This document shows, one piece after another, positions 34,292 to 46,670 of a stretch of 64,000 nt of DNA (position 1 is the first letter of the stretch; every line of letters starts with the position of its first letter). The position numbers and the translations under genes are program-made. The stretch is from Condylostoma magnum (lineage: Eukaryota; Ciliophora; Heterotrichea; Heterotrichida; Condylostomatidae), in contig CAKKTI010000013.1 of the NCBI GenBank assembly GCA_920105805.1, forward strand, positions 1 through 64,000. Reading direction: 5' to 3'. The notes under the pieces were generated by a model. That model had not been told where the DNA came from and made no database searches. It saw nothing but the letters and a program-made list of their open reading frames with translations.

Positions 34292-37200
34292 TTAGTATGG
34301 AGTAATATCATCGTCTTTGTCTGTTTATAAAGGAGGATTCTCATAGTCTTCATTTTCCCTATTTATTTAATCTCTTTAAGTTTTTATTTACCATGCAACT
34401 TATGTATTTTTCCTTTTAATTAAAATTATTACTAATGGAAGTGATAAGACCCCAACTTACAGGCAAAAGGAGTATATTCCATTATAACTTCTTTCACAAT
34501 CTTCTTTCTCATCTTTAGTAATTTTGGTTCATTTCTATTCTTACTCCTAGTAAATTTACGATTCTTATATTAGAAAGATGTTAGGCTAATTATAATCTAT
34601 AGTTATAGTCTCATTATCTATTGAGTAAATTTAACAGTCAATTCCCTAATCATTATAACATTCATATTCTGTTTATTTAAAAACTTTATCTTCTATTCTT
34701 TGGGCAAATATACATCCTGTTTAAAACTTTTGCTTTCTCTATCCTCTTCCATTAAAGCTTGGGCTAAATCCTGCAGGGGGGAATAATATTCTACTATTAT
34801 TGTCATCAGATAAATCCTGTAGTATTCTAAACTAAGGTGAAGGTTCTTCAACATACACTGCAAATTATTAAAATGTTAGATTGTATTCTTCACAGTCTTC
34901 TATCAGCTGAGGAAATTAGATATTTGAATTATTTAGAATAATTTAGGCATTTCTAAAATAGCATGCCTATCGTTTCTAGATTATAATATCGTCGTCAATT
35001 TAAACTACTTAATCAGTTTATTAAGGAGGCATCTTAAGCGCTAAATTTTTGCCTATTTAAATTACCTTTTTGTATACATCCTCAACTTATTAGTTTGTTG
35101 TCATTTTTGAGGAATTGTTTTTCAAAATTGATGAGAAGTTTTTAAATGCTGATTAGTAGTCTTATACATTACTATTTGTAGTTATTTATAGCCCAACATC
35201 CAGCATGTCTTATAGATTTTAAATTAAGGAGCTTTCTTAGGATGTAATCAAATTTGAAACTTATAAAAATTCATTAATGGTTGAATCATCTAGTTAGCTT
35301 CCTTTTTCTAAAAAGATAGTATTAATTATGTTTTATAGTGAATTCAAGTTTTAACTATCTAATTACTGATTATTCAGCACTACTACTGAAATATTGACTT
35401 ATTCTTATTAAGACTTAGAATTAGCAAATATGTTTTCTATTTATTATTCATTTAATTCTGTTGATTTGCTAAGTTAAAAATTCAGGTCTATTTTTGATTG
35501 TAAGCATTCATCAGTATATTCGCAGACCTTTAAATTGATTTAGTTGATGCTATCGGGTATTTAGAATGTATAAAGTCCTTTCTTTATCCCACTTAAATCA
35601 ATATTACCTTCTTATAGTTAATAGCTATAAAAGTATAAGTAAGGAGGATATTAAAAGACTTAATTTGAGCAAAATATAGCGACTTCATTAAAATAAGGAT
35701 TATCTAGTTTTCTTGACTCTATTTAAAATTGTTTTGGTTATCTGTAAGTTTCTAATTTAATAAAATGCTGTTGTACTGTGCTTTAAAAGGATACATTTAC
35801 AATAAAATCATAAATTTCTCCTTATTTTGCATCATTTATAAATATTATCCCACTAAAATGTTAAAACTAGAGATTATTCTATCCTTAAATCTGCTCAAAT
35901 GTAATACTAAATTAGGCTTAATCATCATGAATTAAATTTAGTATTAATTCGTTTTATGCTTTATAAGGTTGGCTAGAATACTGTATTTAAGTATCACTTT
36001 CAATAAAATCAACAATAAAATCTACAATTTCGCTTTTACTTCTCCCATCATTGGTAAAAACCTCTACTTTAATACTAAATTTAAGTCCAATACTTAATTC
36101 TGCTTGTTAAATCACAAACTAATCTTATTATTATATAGCTATTAATTCAGTGCCATCCTATTTAGTACATTAGTTTCCTAAACTATATTAAAAGCAAGTA
36201 AATTATGTAGAAACCTATTCATTTATATCATCAGGATTGTATGACATAGAACTTATAATAAAATCCTTTTAATTTGTTATTGTAGAGCTGGATCTATCTA
36301 AAACTACAACAGGATCTTATAATTCTACAAATAAATCAATACTGGAATCTATTTAGTAATTTGATATAACAGCAGTTATTTCGTAACTACTCCCTGCTTT
36401 TAAAAATTCCTTTTATACTAAAATACTTTTAGTTCACTTCACAAATTAGAGATCATTTGTTATTCAATCAATGTCTTATTCCACAAGTCCACACCAATTA
36501 ATTTAAGTTTAAATTTAGATGTCCTTCTTCTTATTTACTAGCATTGTGTTAGGAACCAAAAAGGTAATGATAGGAATTGGATTGCTTACGATTTGTATTG
36601 TAAAAGTAGTACTTGATTTCTAATTTTGTTATAATAGATCAGAAGTTAGTTGTAAGGTTACTAGTATTGTACCTTCTTATATATCTCCTAACTCCACGAA
36701 AAGAACTGATTAATCTATGATTTAATACTTTTATGCATTCTTAATACCTTATCCTACTAAAGTCCACTTATAATTTAAATTTCCATAGCGCCCAAATGAA
36801 GACGATCCATCAATAATCAGGTAATTTTCTCCACATTACTTAGAGAAGTATTTAGGAGCTGATATCGAAGCAAATGGAGGAATCTAATTCACTATCTCAA
36901 AATCCTTTATTAACGTCTCAAATTGATACTCCCCTTATGGATTCATTTTTTATATATTCGAAGCTTCCAATTTTATCGAATCAAAGCTTAGAATTCCTAA
37001 ATCGGAAAATTATACAAATAAACTTTAAGAAGACTTCCAAAAACAGTTATAATTTGCTCCAAATTGCAAAAGTGTTTAAGTTTTGAATATATCCTAGCAA
37101 TTCAGAGTTAAGTAATCTTGTACGCTCCATTCAAAGTCAATATGAAGTCTATTCTATTAGGCATCATATACAATTGAGATTTCATCATTAGTGAAGCCAC

Positions 37201-40200
37201 TATCACCCATTACGCATTAACCTCCACTAGGGGAATAACTGCTATTGCATTTACAACTATTTGAAGGTTCATCAAGCGTACTATTCTCAGGGCAGTTACA
37301 ATTTCCTGAATTTATAATAAGATCATACATTAAGCAGCATTAATTGATATACATAATCCTTGAATCGCAGCTTTCAAGCTGTTGTTATACTTAAAGTTAA
37401 TTCATCTATAGCTATTCAATAAATAACTCATAAATGTTTCCTCTAAAGCCTTTTTACGCATCATTTCCTAGTGTAAAGCTATACTAATTAATTTGATCAG
37501 TAAATTCAAAATCTATTTATTCCTTTTTCTTCAATAAACCATTTATGTATATTGTTTAATTGTCTCCTCTTGCATAGCTAATATAAGTTCAGTTTTGTTC
37601 AATTGATTCAGTTTATATAGTTTAAATTAACTCATCTTATTTAACTTTTACTACATAGTATTCAGAGTCCTACAATATTTTTAAGTAGAATTAATCATTG
37701 TCTAATGCTTTTGCTGTTATAGGCCTTTCAACATCAATTTAGTCAGATTTAATCCATAAAGAAATTGTTAGGGTTTAAGGAAGCTTTAAGCCAAACTTCG
37801 GGGAAATACCTATGTATTATTAGTCATTAGTAAATTAGTACCCTTCATTTTATACGAAGTCTGGCTTTATACTGTTGTTTCCTACATAGGCAACAATATC
37901 TTCTTGATTAATATTTGTTTACTCATCTTATTCAATGTTAAAAGTAAACTAAATACCCCAATTTATTATTTCATTATCTACATTTTCCTCATTCAAGCAA
38001 ATATTGTTTACCCTGAATTCTTCATCACATATATTTATGCAATCTAGATAATTATTCCACTAGTAGACTAATCTACACTTATCGTAGTATGTTGCAATCA
38101 ATAACTGATAATCAGCACTACTGAAAATGTATAGCCCGTAAATGTTTCCCTTTAATCTATTGTAACTCATATACAACCCTCCTAATGAGTGAGTATAATT
38201 AGTTTAAACATCTTTGAATATTTCTACACCACTATCCTCTTCTTCATCAACTTTTACTCCATTCACTGTCAAGGTTACTTACCTAATATTATTCGAAGAT
38301 ACTAGAATAAAGTTCCAATTCTAATCAGCAGGAGCATCTACCTCCATTGTATTAACTTAAAGCCATTTCATAGTGAATCTGAACTTTTATGCAGTTTAAT
38401 CTACTTATATCAAACTATGCTCATCATACGAAGCTTTTCTGTAGATTACCATATCATCATTCCCATCCACTTTTACCCAAAGACCGATTGAATAGTTTTC
38501 CTAGAGCAATGAGACTGTACTTTCATTTACTTTCATCACATTACAGGAACCATCAAATTAAAATCCTTTATCTTAAATAAATACAGGATCAAAGGTATTT
38601 TCAACTTGATCTGTTAGACCCTGATTGATTACATAACCATTGCTATCAAATGACTAAGAATCTGAAGTAAATTCTCATATTGCCTACCACAAATGATTAT
38701 TACTTATTTCATTGCATTCTGAATTAATTAATAATCTATTATCAGAACAAACTTCACTACAAGTTTTATCATATAATTACCAATACTATAATGGATTACC
38801 ACAGGGATAATAGCTACTTTCTACCCATGTATTGGATTTAACTTCTGCAAAAAACTCTATAGATTTAATAAATCCATCCCATCCATTAAAATCTGCATGA
38901 TTGCCTAGTATAAACTCATAATCTATTTTAGAATCAGCAAATACGCTTGATTGTAATTAAGTTTCCGTTTTATTCAATTCACCATTGATATAAATCTACA
39001 GTGTAGTATTTGGAGTAGAGGTAAATACAGCATAAGTTCAGTTATTCTCTGTATCCTCTGATAAAACACTTATTTGATTAGCAACTTCCCACTCCATTAA
39101 AAACTCATACTTTTTGTCCTGTCTGGAAATCTAAATAGTAGCTGGTTATGATTTTTTGATTAAAGCTAAGTTAAAGGAATTATCAGAAAATGGGAATATT
39201 CACATAGCAATTGTAAAACTTTTATTAAATTTATATGCGTTTTTTAAGGGAAATACTGCTTAGTTGTTAGTATTCTATTAAAATCTTAGTCCTTCGTTGC
39301 AATTTCACTCTGTATCTTAGCTATCAAGTTAATCTGTTGTACCATTTACTAGCTATAATTCTCCGTTTACTGAATCTGTATAAACTTATTGATTTTATTA
39401 ATCAAACTATAAGGAAGCAGTTCATCTTTGGATATCTTCACTCGGAGATGGTTTTATTTAACAAACTCCATTTATTAGGTATTCATCTTCCTCTGAGCAA
39501 AAGTAAACACATCCTATTCCATCGTAAATTTAGCCTGTTAGTCTGCAAGTATCAAATGTATAATTGTTGCCTAATAAGGGATTATCTCTTCGAATTTATA
39601 CAGAGTAAATATACCCTTAAAAAGAAGTTATTCTATCAAATCCTATATAAAAGTCATAGCTTTTGTCATATTCTATAAATTGCGGCCAGGTTGTAGTTTA
39701 GCTATGCTTATTTATACCATCTATATACACATCTATTTGCTGAGTGTCTAAAGATACTGTATAATTAACCCAGTCTGAGCTATTATAAGTTCAATCATGC
39801 TAATCTTCTTAAGACATTACACTTTATTTAGTAGTAATTAAACTATTCTCGCAATAGATAATTAAATAATCAACCTAAGACCAATCTGTCTTAAATAGCA
39901 AAGGGAGTTTTTGTGCACTTAATGATTTGAACCACATACTCACAGTAACAGTTGAATTTATCATAAATTCAGTTTCATTGGAGATTGTTACAAATTCTCC
40001 ATTTTAAGAAAACAATAACCCTTAATCCTATACAAATTATGGTTCTCTGGGTTCTATAGAATCATTTCTCCCCAAATAAGCTATGTACTCTGAATTACAA
40101 CTACTTATATATTTAGGTAAATCTAGATCAAACCAAAAATCAATTTCTCATTCTCCGTCACATTCATCCGCTGGTTCATCGCAAACTCCTTGACGTATTA

Positions 40201-43200
40201 CCTGGCTTATACAGTCATCTATGCATTAACTATGATTTATTAAAACTTAAGACGATTACCTGCAAGGATAAAAGTTCTAATTATGATCAACAGGACTAGC
40301 ACCACCAATTAAAATTGCTACTTAGTAAATATACCCTTCAAAATAGCAACAATTGAACTAGCCACCCACGCTAAATTAGTAATTCTCTTTAATATCTACA
40401 AAATTAGCATATGTTCCATCATCAACATTCCCGAATCTGTTATTAATATAAAGAGTAGTACTTCTATTTCCATTGCTTGCTACTCCAACATAAGTTCAAG
40501 TATTAGTAAATCCAGGATGTTATACAGAGATTGTAAAATCTGATGTACTTAGCTCAAAAACATAATTTCCTCCAGTATATAATAAACTTAGAAACTGGTT
40601 TACTTCGGGAGAGGCCTTGCTTATAATTGTATTGGAATTATCTTAAAGAGGTTTTACTCAAGCCCCAATATAAAAATCAGGGTGGATTACTTAAGCATAT
40701 GAAGGTTTAGCTGTTAGTAGCTAAGGAGATGTGAACAGTAGTCCTTAATCTTATACAAAAGTAGGGTTATTGATAGAGTTTTATTCACCTAAGAAACCTA
40801 CTTATAAACTAAATGAACCCCCATTAGTTGAGTCATATTTTAATAAATCTTAATCAAATGTCCAGTCAGATCTTCAGAATGTATTAGTAGTTTCTTATAG
40901 CACGTCGTCATATTATGTACAATCGTAGTTTTGTATGAAATACCCATTGTCACAAAAGGGAACACATTAGTTTGTGAAATACCAGAATTTATCATTAAAG
41001 CAAGATTATAGTGATTATGTAATTTAAGATAATGATAAAGCAAATGGATACATTTCTAAGCTGTACATATATCCGAAATAATTATCAGTACTGCTTAAGT
41101 GGCCTAATTACATTAAGAACCTATCCTTTTCATCAAAAAGAGTGTATTAAGTAGAGTACGTTTACTAAATGACTTGAAATTCATTGATATACATGTTTAC
41201 TGAATCTCCATTTTCTTAACTAGTGCAAAAATACTATCATGCATAAGGAACTACAGGAGAAGTACCTATTACCTCTCCTTCAAAATCTTAAAACTTTCTC
41301 ACAAATTTAAAATCTGGTACAATATACGACAGAGTAAATTAGTTGTCATAAAACTAGTACGATTTATTCAGAAGAGTTCCTCCATATTGAGTAGATAACC
41401 AAATACAAATACTAAAATTTTACCCAAAAACATAGTTTGAATTCGTTGAGAAATTTGCTTCATATGCATAATCGTTGAAGTCTAATCCTAAATCTTATAC
41501 AAACACAGGCTCATTAGCTTAGTCACTTCCCACCGCTTAACCAAGAAAGATCTCGAAATTACTATCATCATAAACTAGTTTATCTGTATCAAATTTGAAA
41601 TGGACTTCTCATGATGACCCCCCTTAGTCAGGACTGTTTACTTAAATGCATTATCCAGAGATAAGATAGTATCCGGTATCGCATAGAGCAAAGCAACTGT
41701 CATCTAGTGTATCATAGTTATAGTACCTACATTTGAAGTGCTCTTCTACTAAAATCTCAGTAAACTCATAATCATAAAGACCAAGTGAATAGATAAATCC
41801 ATTAAAGGGTGAACTTTCATCTAAGCTATTTCCGATTGTAAGTATTTGTTGCCCCGTCTGCATGTTAAATTATGAACTTGTTGTAGATGTATCGAGCACA
41901 TTTGCGTTTACATATAGCTTATTAGTTCGAATTTAATCATTAGAAGTGATAACAACATGTAATCATTCGTTTTATGTTATATTTCCACTTAAGTTAATAG
42001 AATCACCTTAAGTAGGATCCGATTTGAGTATAAGAGTATTGCTATTATGTCTGAGAATACTTGTCGTTTAGTGAAAAAGATCGATTAGGCTGAATACTAC
42101 ACCTGAACTACTATTTAAATCAACTTTGATTCAAGTGTTTATGGTAAAAGAATTATAAAAGTAATATTAAAAGGATTTATCAGTTGTTAGTAGTTATTAA
42201 TCTTAAAAGTGGTATCCTTACTCCTTTTAATAAATAGGTTATTCACTATTCTTTGATATGCTTTCTTATTTAAATAAGTCAAGATGCGTATCTTTATCCT
42301 CATCAAAAATGAATTAAATCTTCCATACAGTATTAACTATACATTATCCATCTACAAGCTTCTCTCCTATATAGCAATAATATTAACATGTTCCATTTGC
42401 ATCTTAAAGTCCAAATATCCTACAACTTTCGTAAAAGTAGTATAATAAAGGTGAAGGTGATTCATATATATAAATATAATATATGTAAAATGGAGCTAAG
42501 GTACTTCCTAATCCTTTTCCAAATATTAACTCATAGTTGTTGTTTATTTCATCTAGTAACTAAGGCTTGCTTGTCCAAACACTTTAACTATCTATTAACT
42601 CATTATTAATAAATTAATTCACTCTACTAGTTTAAACACCTATAATCAAGTGGTTTCAGTCATCATGCTAAAGACCTTATAGATTAAATGTGATATCATT
42701 ATTATCCTCAGTTAAAAATATTACGTTTAAGTCGGATACAGTTGCTTCTAAAATGATTCCAGATCTTTTATTTCTAGCAAGTTAAGATAGTATATTACCT
42801 CTTCCAGTAAATTACGAGCTTTATTTAACCCAGGAAGTGAAAACCCAAGTTGATTGGATTGGTAAAGAATTACTATAATCTACCTCTAAGTATTAATTAT
42901 AATCTGTGAATTTAAGTCCTATTTCAACTGAATCAAAATCAGGGTCATTACTATCAGTCGACATATCTGATCCCTTGATTATTGCTTTTTCTTATGTAAA
43001 ATAGTCATAATAGGATTCCTAATCTCTAGAAAATTCGAAAAAACCTCTTTTACTAAATGAAGGATCATCAACACATCCATTATATGCTATATACTAACTG
43101 GCAGTGCATGCAGTTATACAGGAATCATAGACTGGAATCTTAGTTAGATCATTTTCGCAAAAAATTGTGTAGTAAAGATGCTCAGCTTTTGTGCTACTTA

Positions 43201-44764
43201 ACTCTTCACTTTCTAATTATACTGCAGATATAATTCCGACAAATTAATGGCCCTATGCATTGTTGCCTATTCTTATGTATTAGTAGATATCAGAGTCGAT
43301 GAATCCGAGTAAAGGAGAGGACTGTCCATTTAAACTGCCGTTTATATAGATTTATAGCTCCCCTAAGCTATTGTAAATCCCAGTTATCAAGTACCACTCA
43401 CTTAGTGTAATGGGAGTACTTTCAATTTCCATTTCTGCTTGATTAGGCAATTTTATTATGAATTTAAAACTAGTATTTGTCTTTGTTATCCTTATATACT
43501 AATCTGAGGCTATGGATTTATCGAAAATTACCTATATATAGGATGTAGATAATATAGGCTTGCATTAAATAGTAATTGAAAAGGATGAGGCAAATAAGTG
43601 CTTAGATAGTGAGGATAACTCAACATAATGATTTTCTGTATCAACAAAGTTGAGGCCTGATTGGAAGCTAGGCTCATTTGTAGCCTTTTTATTAGCTTAA
43701 ATCTACATTTGATAAACATTATCGTATGTATCTTTATCTTAATCAAAAACATATCTAACCTTCCACCTCTCTGGATCATCACCAGGACTTAATTTCGATA
43801 TGCAAGTGTTATTCTCAAGATACACATTACTTCCGCTGCAAGGCTATAATCTTCTATCTGTTTTATTAGAATCTTTCAACTGAGGACACTCTAAATATTT
43901 AGCTAGTTACCATAAATCGCAGTCTTTTGGTACCCTTTAAAACTCTTTATAGGCTGATATTTCTTGTATAAATTGAGCTGTTTTTGCCACATTTCATAAC
44001 TAAAATGAGTAAATTCTTCCTATAAGTTGGCTACTGGACGTAGAAAAGCAGATATTTAAGTCTTTAGGGTGCTATTCTAAACTATGAGGGTGATTTTGGC
44101 TAGATTATAGCTTCAGTTATCCATTTTAATACCCACTTATGTCTGTTCTTGGCTTAGTAAGACTATTATTAAATTTAACTACTAGAGTGATTTAAATTCA
44201 ATCCTAAGTTGGGTTAAACCATCAACCTCTATCCCTTATTAAAGTATCTTCCTAATCCCTTTAATACTCATATACTAACTGGTATTAATTTCAGTCTTAT
44301 ATTATGCTCAGGGACATTTTATTTTACTAAAATAAGACTAAATCACTAGAAATAGTTTGTATTTTTATCCAAAGAGCAGCTGTATATGAGGAATTGATCC
44401 TTATCTAATAATTATCCTGTGGTAGCTTAATAATATTCCTTTATGGGATAGCTTATCCACAGTCACATTCCAGATCAGGGGTATCATAAGGATAGAAGTT
44501 TTGATCAGCACCTGATGGGCTCTAATCAGTAGCAAGTTCATGAGAGAACTGTATATCAAGCACCTTTCCCTGTGGATTCATAAGGACACAATTTCCATCA
44601 GATTGAAGGAATCCCGAAGGGCATTTCGAAGTGCACTGATAAGACTCAGCTAGAAATTAGCCGGTAGGGCAATTTAACATAAAAAACCGTTAGTTAGAGC
44701 TAGTTGCACTTATGCTTGAAGCTAAAACTAGTAAAGTCAGGAGAGCTTTTAAGCTTAATTCCAT
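34292..44764 (-). CDS. Giant cell-surface protein with LamG/ConA-like repeats and REJ-like region
   Basis: 3,490 residues, one frame from ATG 44764 to TAA 34292, checked at several points. A signal peptide (MELSLKALLTLLVLASSIS) is followed by a Cys-rich furin-like segment (CPTGQFLAESYQCTSKCPSG). Then comes a long series of LamG/concanavalin-like modules of about 200 residues with GRIGN-type strands (LNFVDTENHYVEL, QQYIRIGNNAQG, QILTIGNSLDESSPFNGFIY), each separated by short Cys-rich linkers. An EGF-like unit lies near 37300 (CNCPENSTLDEPSNSCKC). The last about 900 residues have REJ/PKD-like sequence (IIDGSSSFGRYGNLNYKWT). One transmembrane helix (VGVLSLPLVIILI) and a short acidic cytoplasmic tail close it. 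Likely an adhesion or mating-type surface protein (inference). Confidence 0.85.
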
Positions 44765-45017
44765 ATTTAATTATATTCTGAAAAAATTAATGGGAATTAA
44801 GATGATTAAATGTTTAGTTACATATAAAATAGCTTATGATGGAGTTTGTATGATGTAAGTTTAATTCAGTTTAAATTAGGTTTAGCTACTAAGCAGTATT
44901 GAATTCATCAAATAACAAAACAGCCTAATCTTTTAGACTATTGATAAAGCATTTAATTACTGTATAAACTTTAAGTTATTAAGAAGTTCACAGCTTTAAG
45001 AAATATTAAAGTAATAT
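44765..45017. other. AT-rich interval with no recognised gene
   Basis: Upstream flank of the giant surface gene. It must hold that gene's promoter. No coding frame, RNA or repeat was recognised. Confidence 0.4.
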
Positions 45018-45220
45018 AATATGTAATCACTGTATTTATGCGGAGTTCAGTATATGGAATTGGACTCACTGCTGAAGACGCAGCATTGAGAGGTTTTGAA
45101 GTTTTTGTAATCGAAGACTGTTCCAGGGGCTATAAGCCAGAAAATACAAAGCAAATGAAGTCGAGGTTAGTGGATTCCAGGGTGCATTTTATAGAGAGTT
45201 ATGAGATAATGGAATCCTGA
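45018..45220 (+). pseudogene. Nicotinamidase (PncA-type) relic
   Basis: About 60 codons read as the C-terminal half of the isochorismatase/nicotinamidase fold: LTAEDAALRGFEVFVIEDCS, then KPENTKQMKSRLVDSRVHFI, matching the conserved A-L-D-A-x-x-L-G-F-E-V-x-V-I-E-D segment of PncA. Just upstream another frame gives LYLCGVQY, like the VCG strand before the catalytic Cys, so a frame shift separates them. The catalytic Asp and Lys and the N-terminal half are missing, and no homologous sequence is seen before 45018. Its end overlaps the CDC50 gene on the other strand. A dead 3' fragment. Confidence 0.6.
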
Positions 45221-46164
45221 TAAATTTCAATACCATGTCGACTTTTATAGATATGGATTAACAGAGCAAGTACTCAAAAAAGAATTGTGGTAACACCAAA
45301 TACATTGTACAGAACACCAATGTATGTAAGTCTTCCTCCAAATCGGCCTGTTTCAGATAGAATAATGTGTTTTTGGCCATTAAGGGTAGTTACGTCGTAA
45401 TCTAAGTAAAAGGTACTGTTTGTTATAATCATTTTATAGTATCCCTTGGGTAAATCCCACTCAATTTTTCCCCATAATTTTGAAAAGTTCTAAACTCCTG
45501 CAATACTCATTCAGTTTATAAAATGAGGGTTTTCTATATCAGTTCATTAGACCAATTACCAATTATCACTTCGCTTATACTTCTCTGCATCTTACTCCCA
45601 GTTAATATCATCCTCATTTATAATAATCTGCTAGTTTTCACTGTTATATAGAGCATAAGTATCATTGAAGTAGCTTCGAGGTAATAATCCGCAGGGATTA
45701 GCTGGATCCTTCTTAAACAGAGGTAAATCAGTTTATCTTCCTAAATCCTTCATGGTCACTATAGGACCACAGCTTTACCTTAGATCATCAGTTGACCTTT
45801 CCTCTCCCATCAGCTGATACTCATCCCGAGACATTGCAAAATCCTTGTGATTCTAATAGAAATTGTTCATTTTGTAATAAAGGAAAACTGGGGCACTCAT
45901 ATCCTCATCTATTTATAAAGTAATTTGACATTAAGAAGGATTTTACCAATTTGATCTGCATTCCTCTATGTCATCGTATCTCATACTGAACTCATAGATT
46001 TCGGAAGTAACAACTAAGTAGTAAATTCCAAAAGCAAGCATTCCTGCTCCAAGTAAAAAGTAAATGCACGATTCAGCAAGAATGTGTATTGATATTACAC
46101 AACCTGGAATACGTTGTTAAACAAATTTGTTATCTTGAGATTTCTTTGATATATTTGGTTCCAT
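45199..46164 (-). CDS. CDC50: CDC50/LEM3 family P4-ATPase flippase subunit
   Basis: 321 residues, ATG 46164 to TAA 45199. Hallmarks: an N-terminal cytosolic arm, TM1 at about 25-55 (ESCIYFLLGAGMLAFGIYYL), a lumenal loop with the paired Cys region (CRSNWQNPSQCQI) and the diagnostic YYKMNNFYQNHKDFAMSRD, then CGLLPRSYFNDTY, and TM2 near 290-310 (VFGVTTILFWVLALLIHIY). The family chaperones P4-ATPases that flip phospholipids at Golgi and plasma membrane. Single frame, no intron. Its 3' end overlaps the nicotinamidase relic by about 20 bp. Confidence 0.94.
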
Positions 46165-46280
46165 TTTGTTTGCAATTATAAAACTTTTCGAAGAAGTGGA
46201 GGGTTAATTGATATGTATATTTAACTAATAAATGGATGATTTAGAAGGGTTTTTACTTTAATTTTAAATACTTTATTAAA

Positions 46281-46497
46281 TACTTATTATAGCTATCAGC
46301 CATACGAAGGAAAAATACCTATGATACTTCAGAATTAAGAAGATATAAAGAAGAGTAGTACCACATAACCGCATTTTATAAAAATGGATCAAATAATAAT
46401 TGGCATGATATAATAGATTTGCAGAATAAAGAAAAGATGTATGAATTAAACTTAAATTCAGTTTTACATATGGATTAGTTGTTGAAATTATTCTCAT
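46281..46497 (+). repeat. Partial duplication of the downstream surface-protein gene
   Basis: These about 215 bp closely match 47330-47550 inside the surface gene (shared runs such as CAGCCATACGAAGGAAAAAT and the ATTGGCATGATATAATAGAT block). Small insertions and deletions and base changes break the frame. It sits upstream of the parent gene, in the 506-bp interval between CDC50 and the gene start at 46671. The rest of that interval shows no gene; it must hold both promoters. Confidence 0.85.
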
Positions 46498-46670
46498 TTT
46501 GAAATCAATGTACTAATCTTATAGATAATTAGTTCTATGCATCTCTTTAAACATATAATCTGTTCATTTCAAAGAAATTACTTATCAGATATTAGAACAA
46601 GCAATTACTAAAATAGCACTATCTTTATAATAATTCTAGATATTCTTTTATCAAACTAATAAAAATTAAA

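Noticed and set aside
39337-39678. 113-codon plus-strand ORF, with similar ones at 36874, 38389 and 42388
   Set aside because: All are opposite-strand shadows of the giant surface gene, whose Cys and LamG patterns run continuously on the minus strand.
40840-41043. 67-codon minus-strand ORF, and a similar one at 43528-43782
   Set aside because: Same strand as the giant surface gene but in other frames; the true frame carries LamG-type sequence through both stretches.
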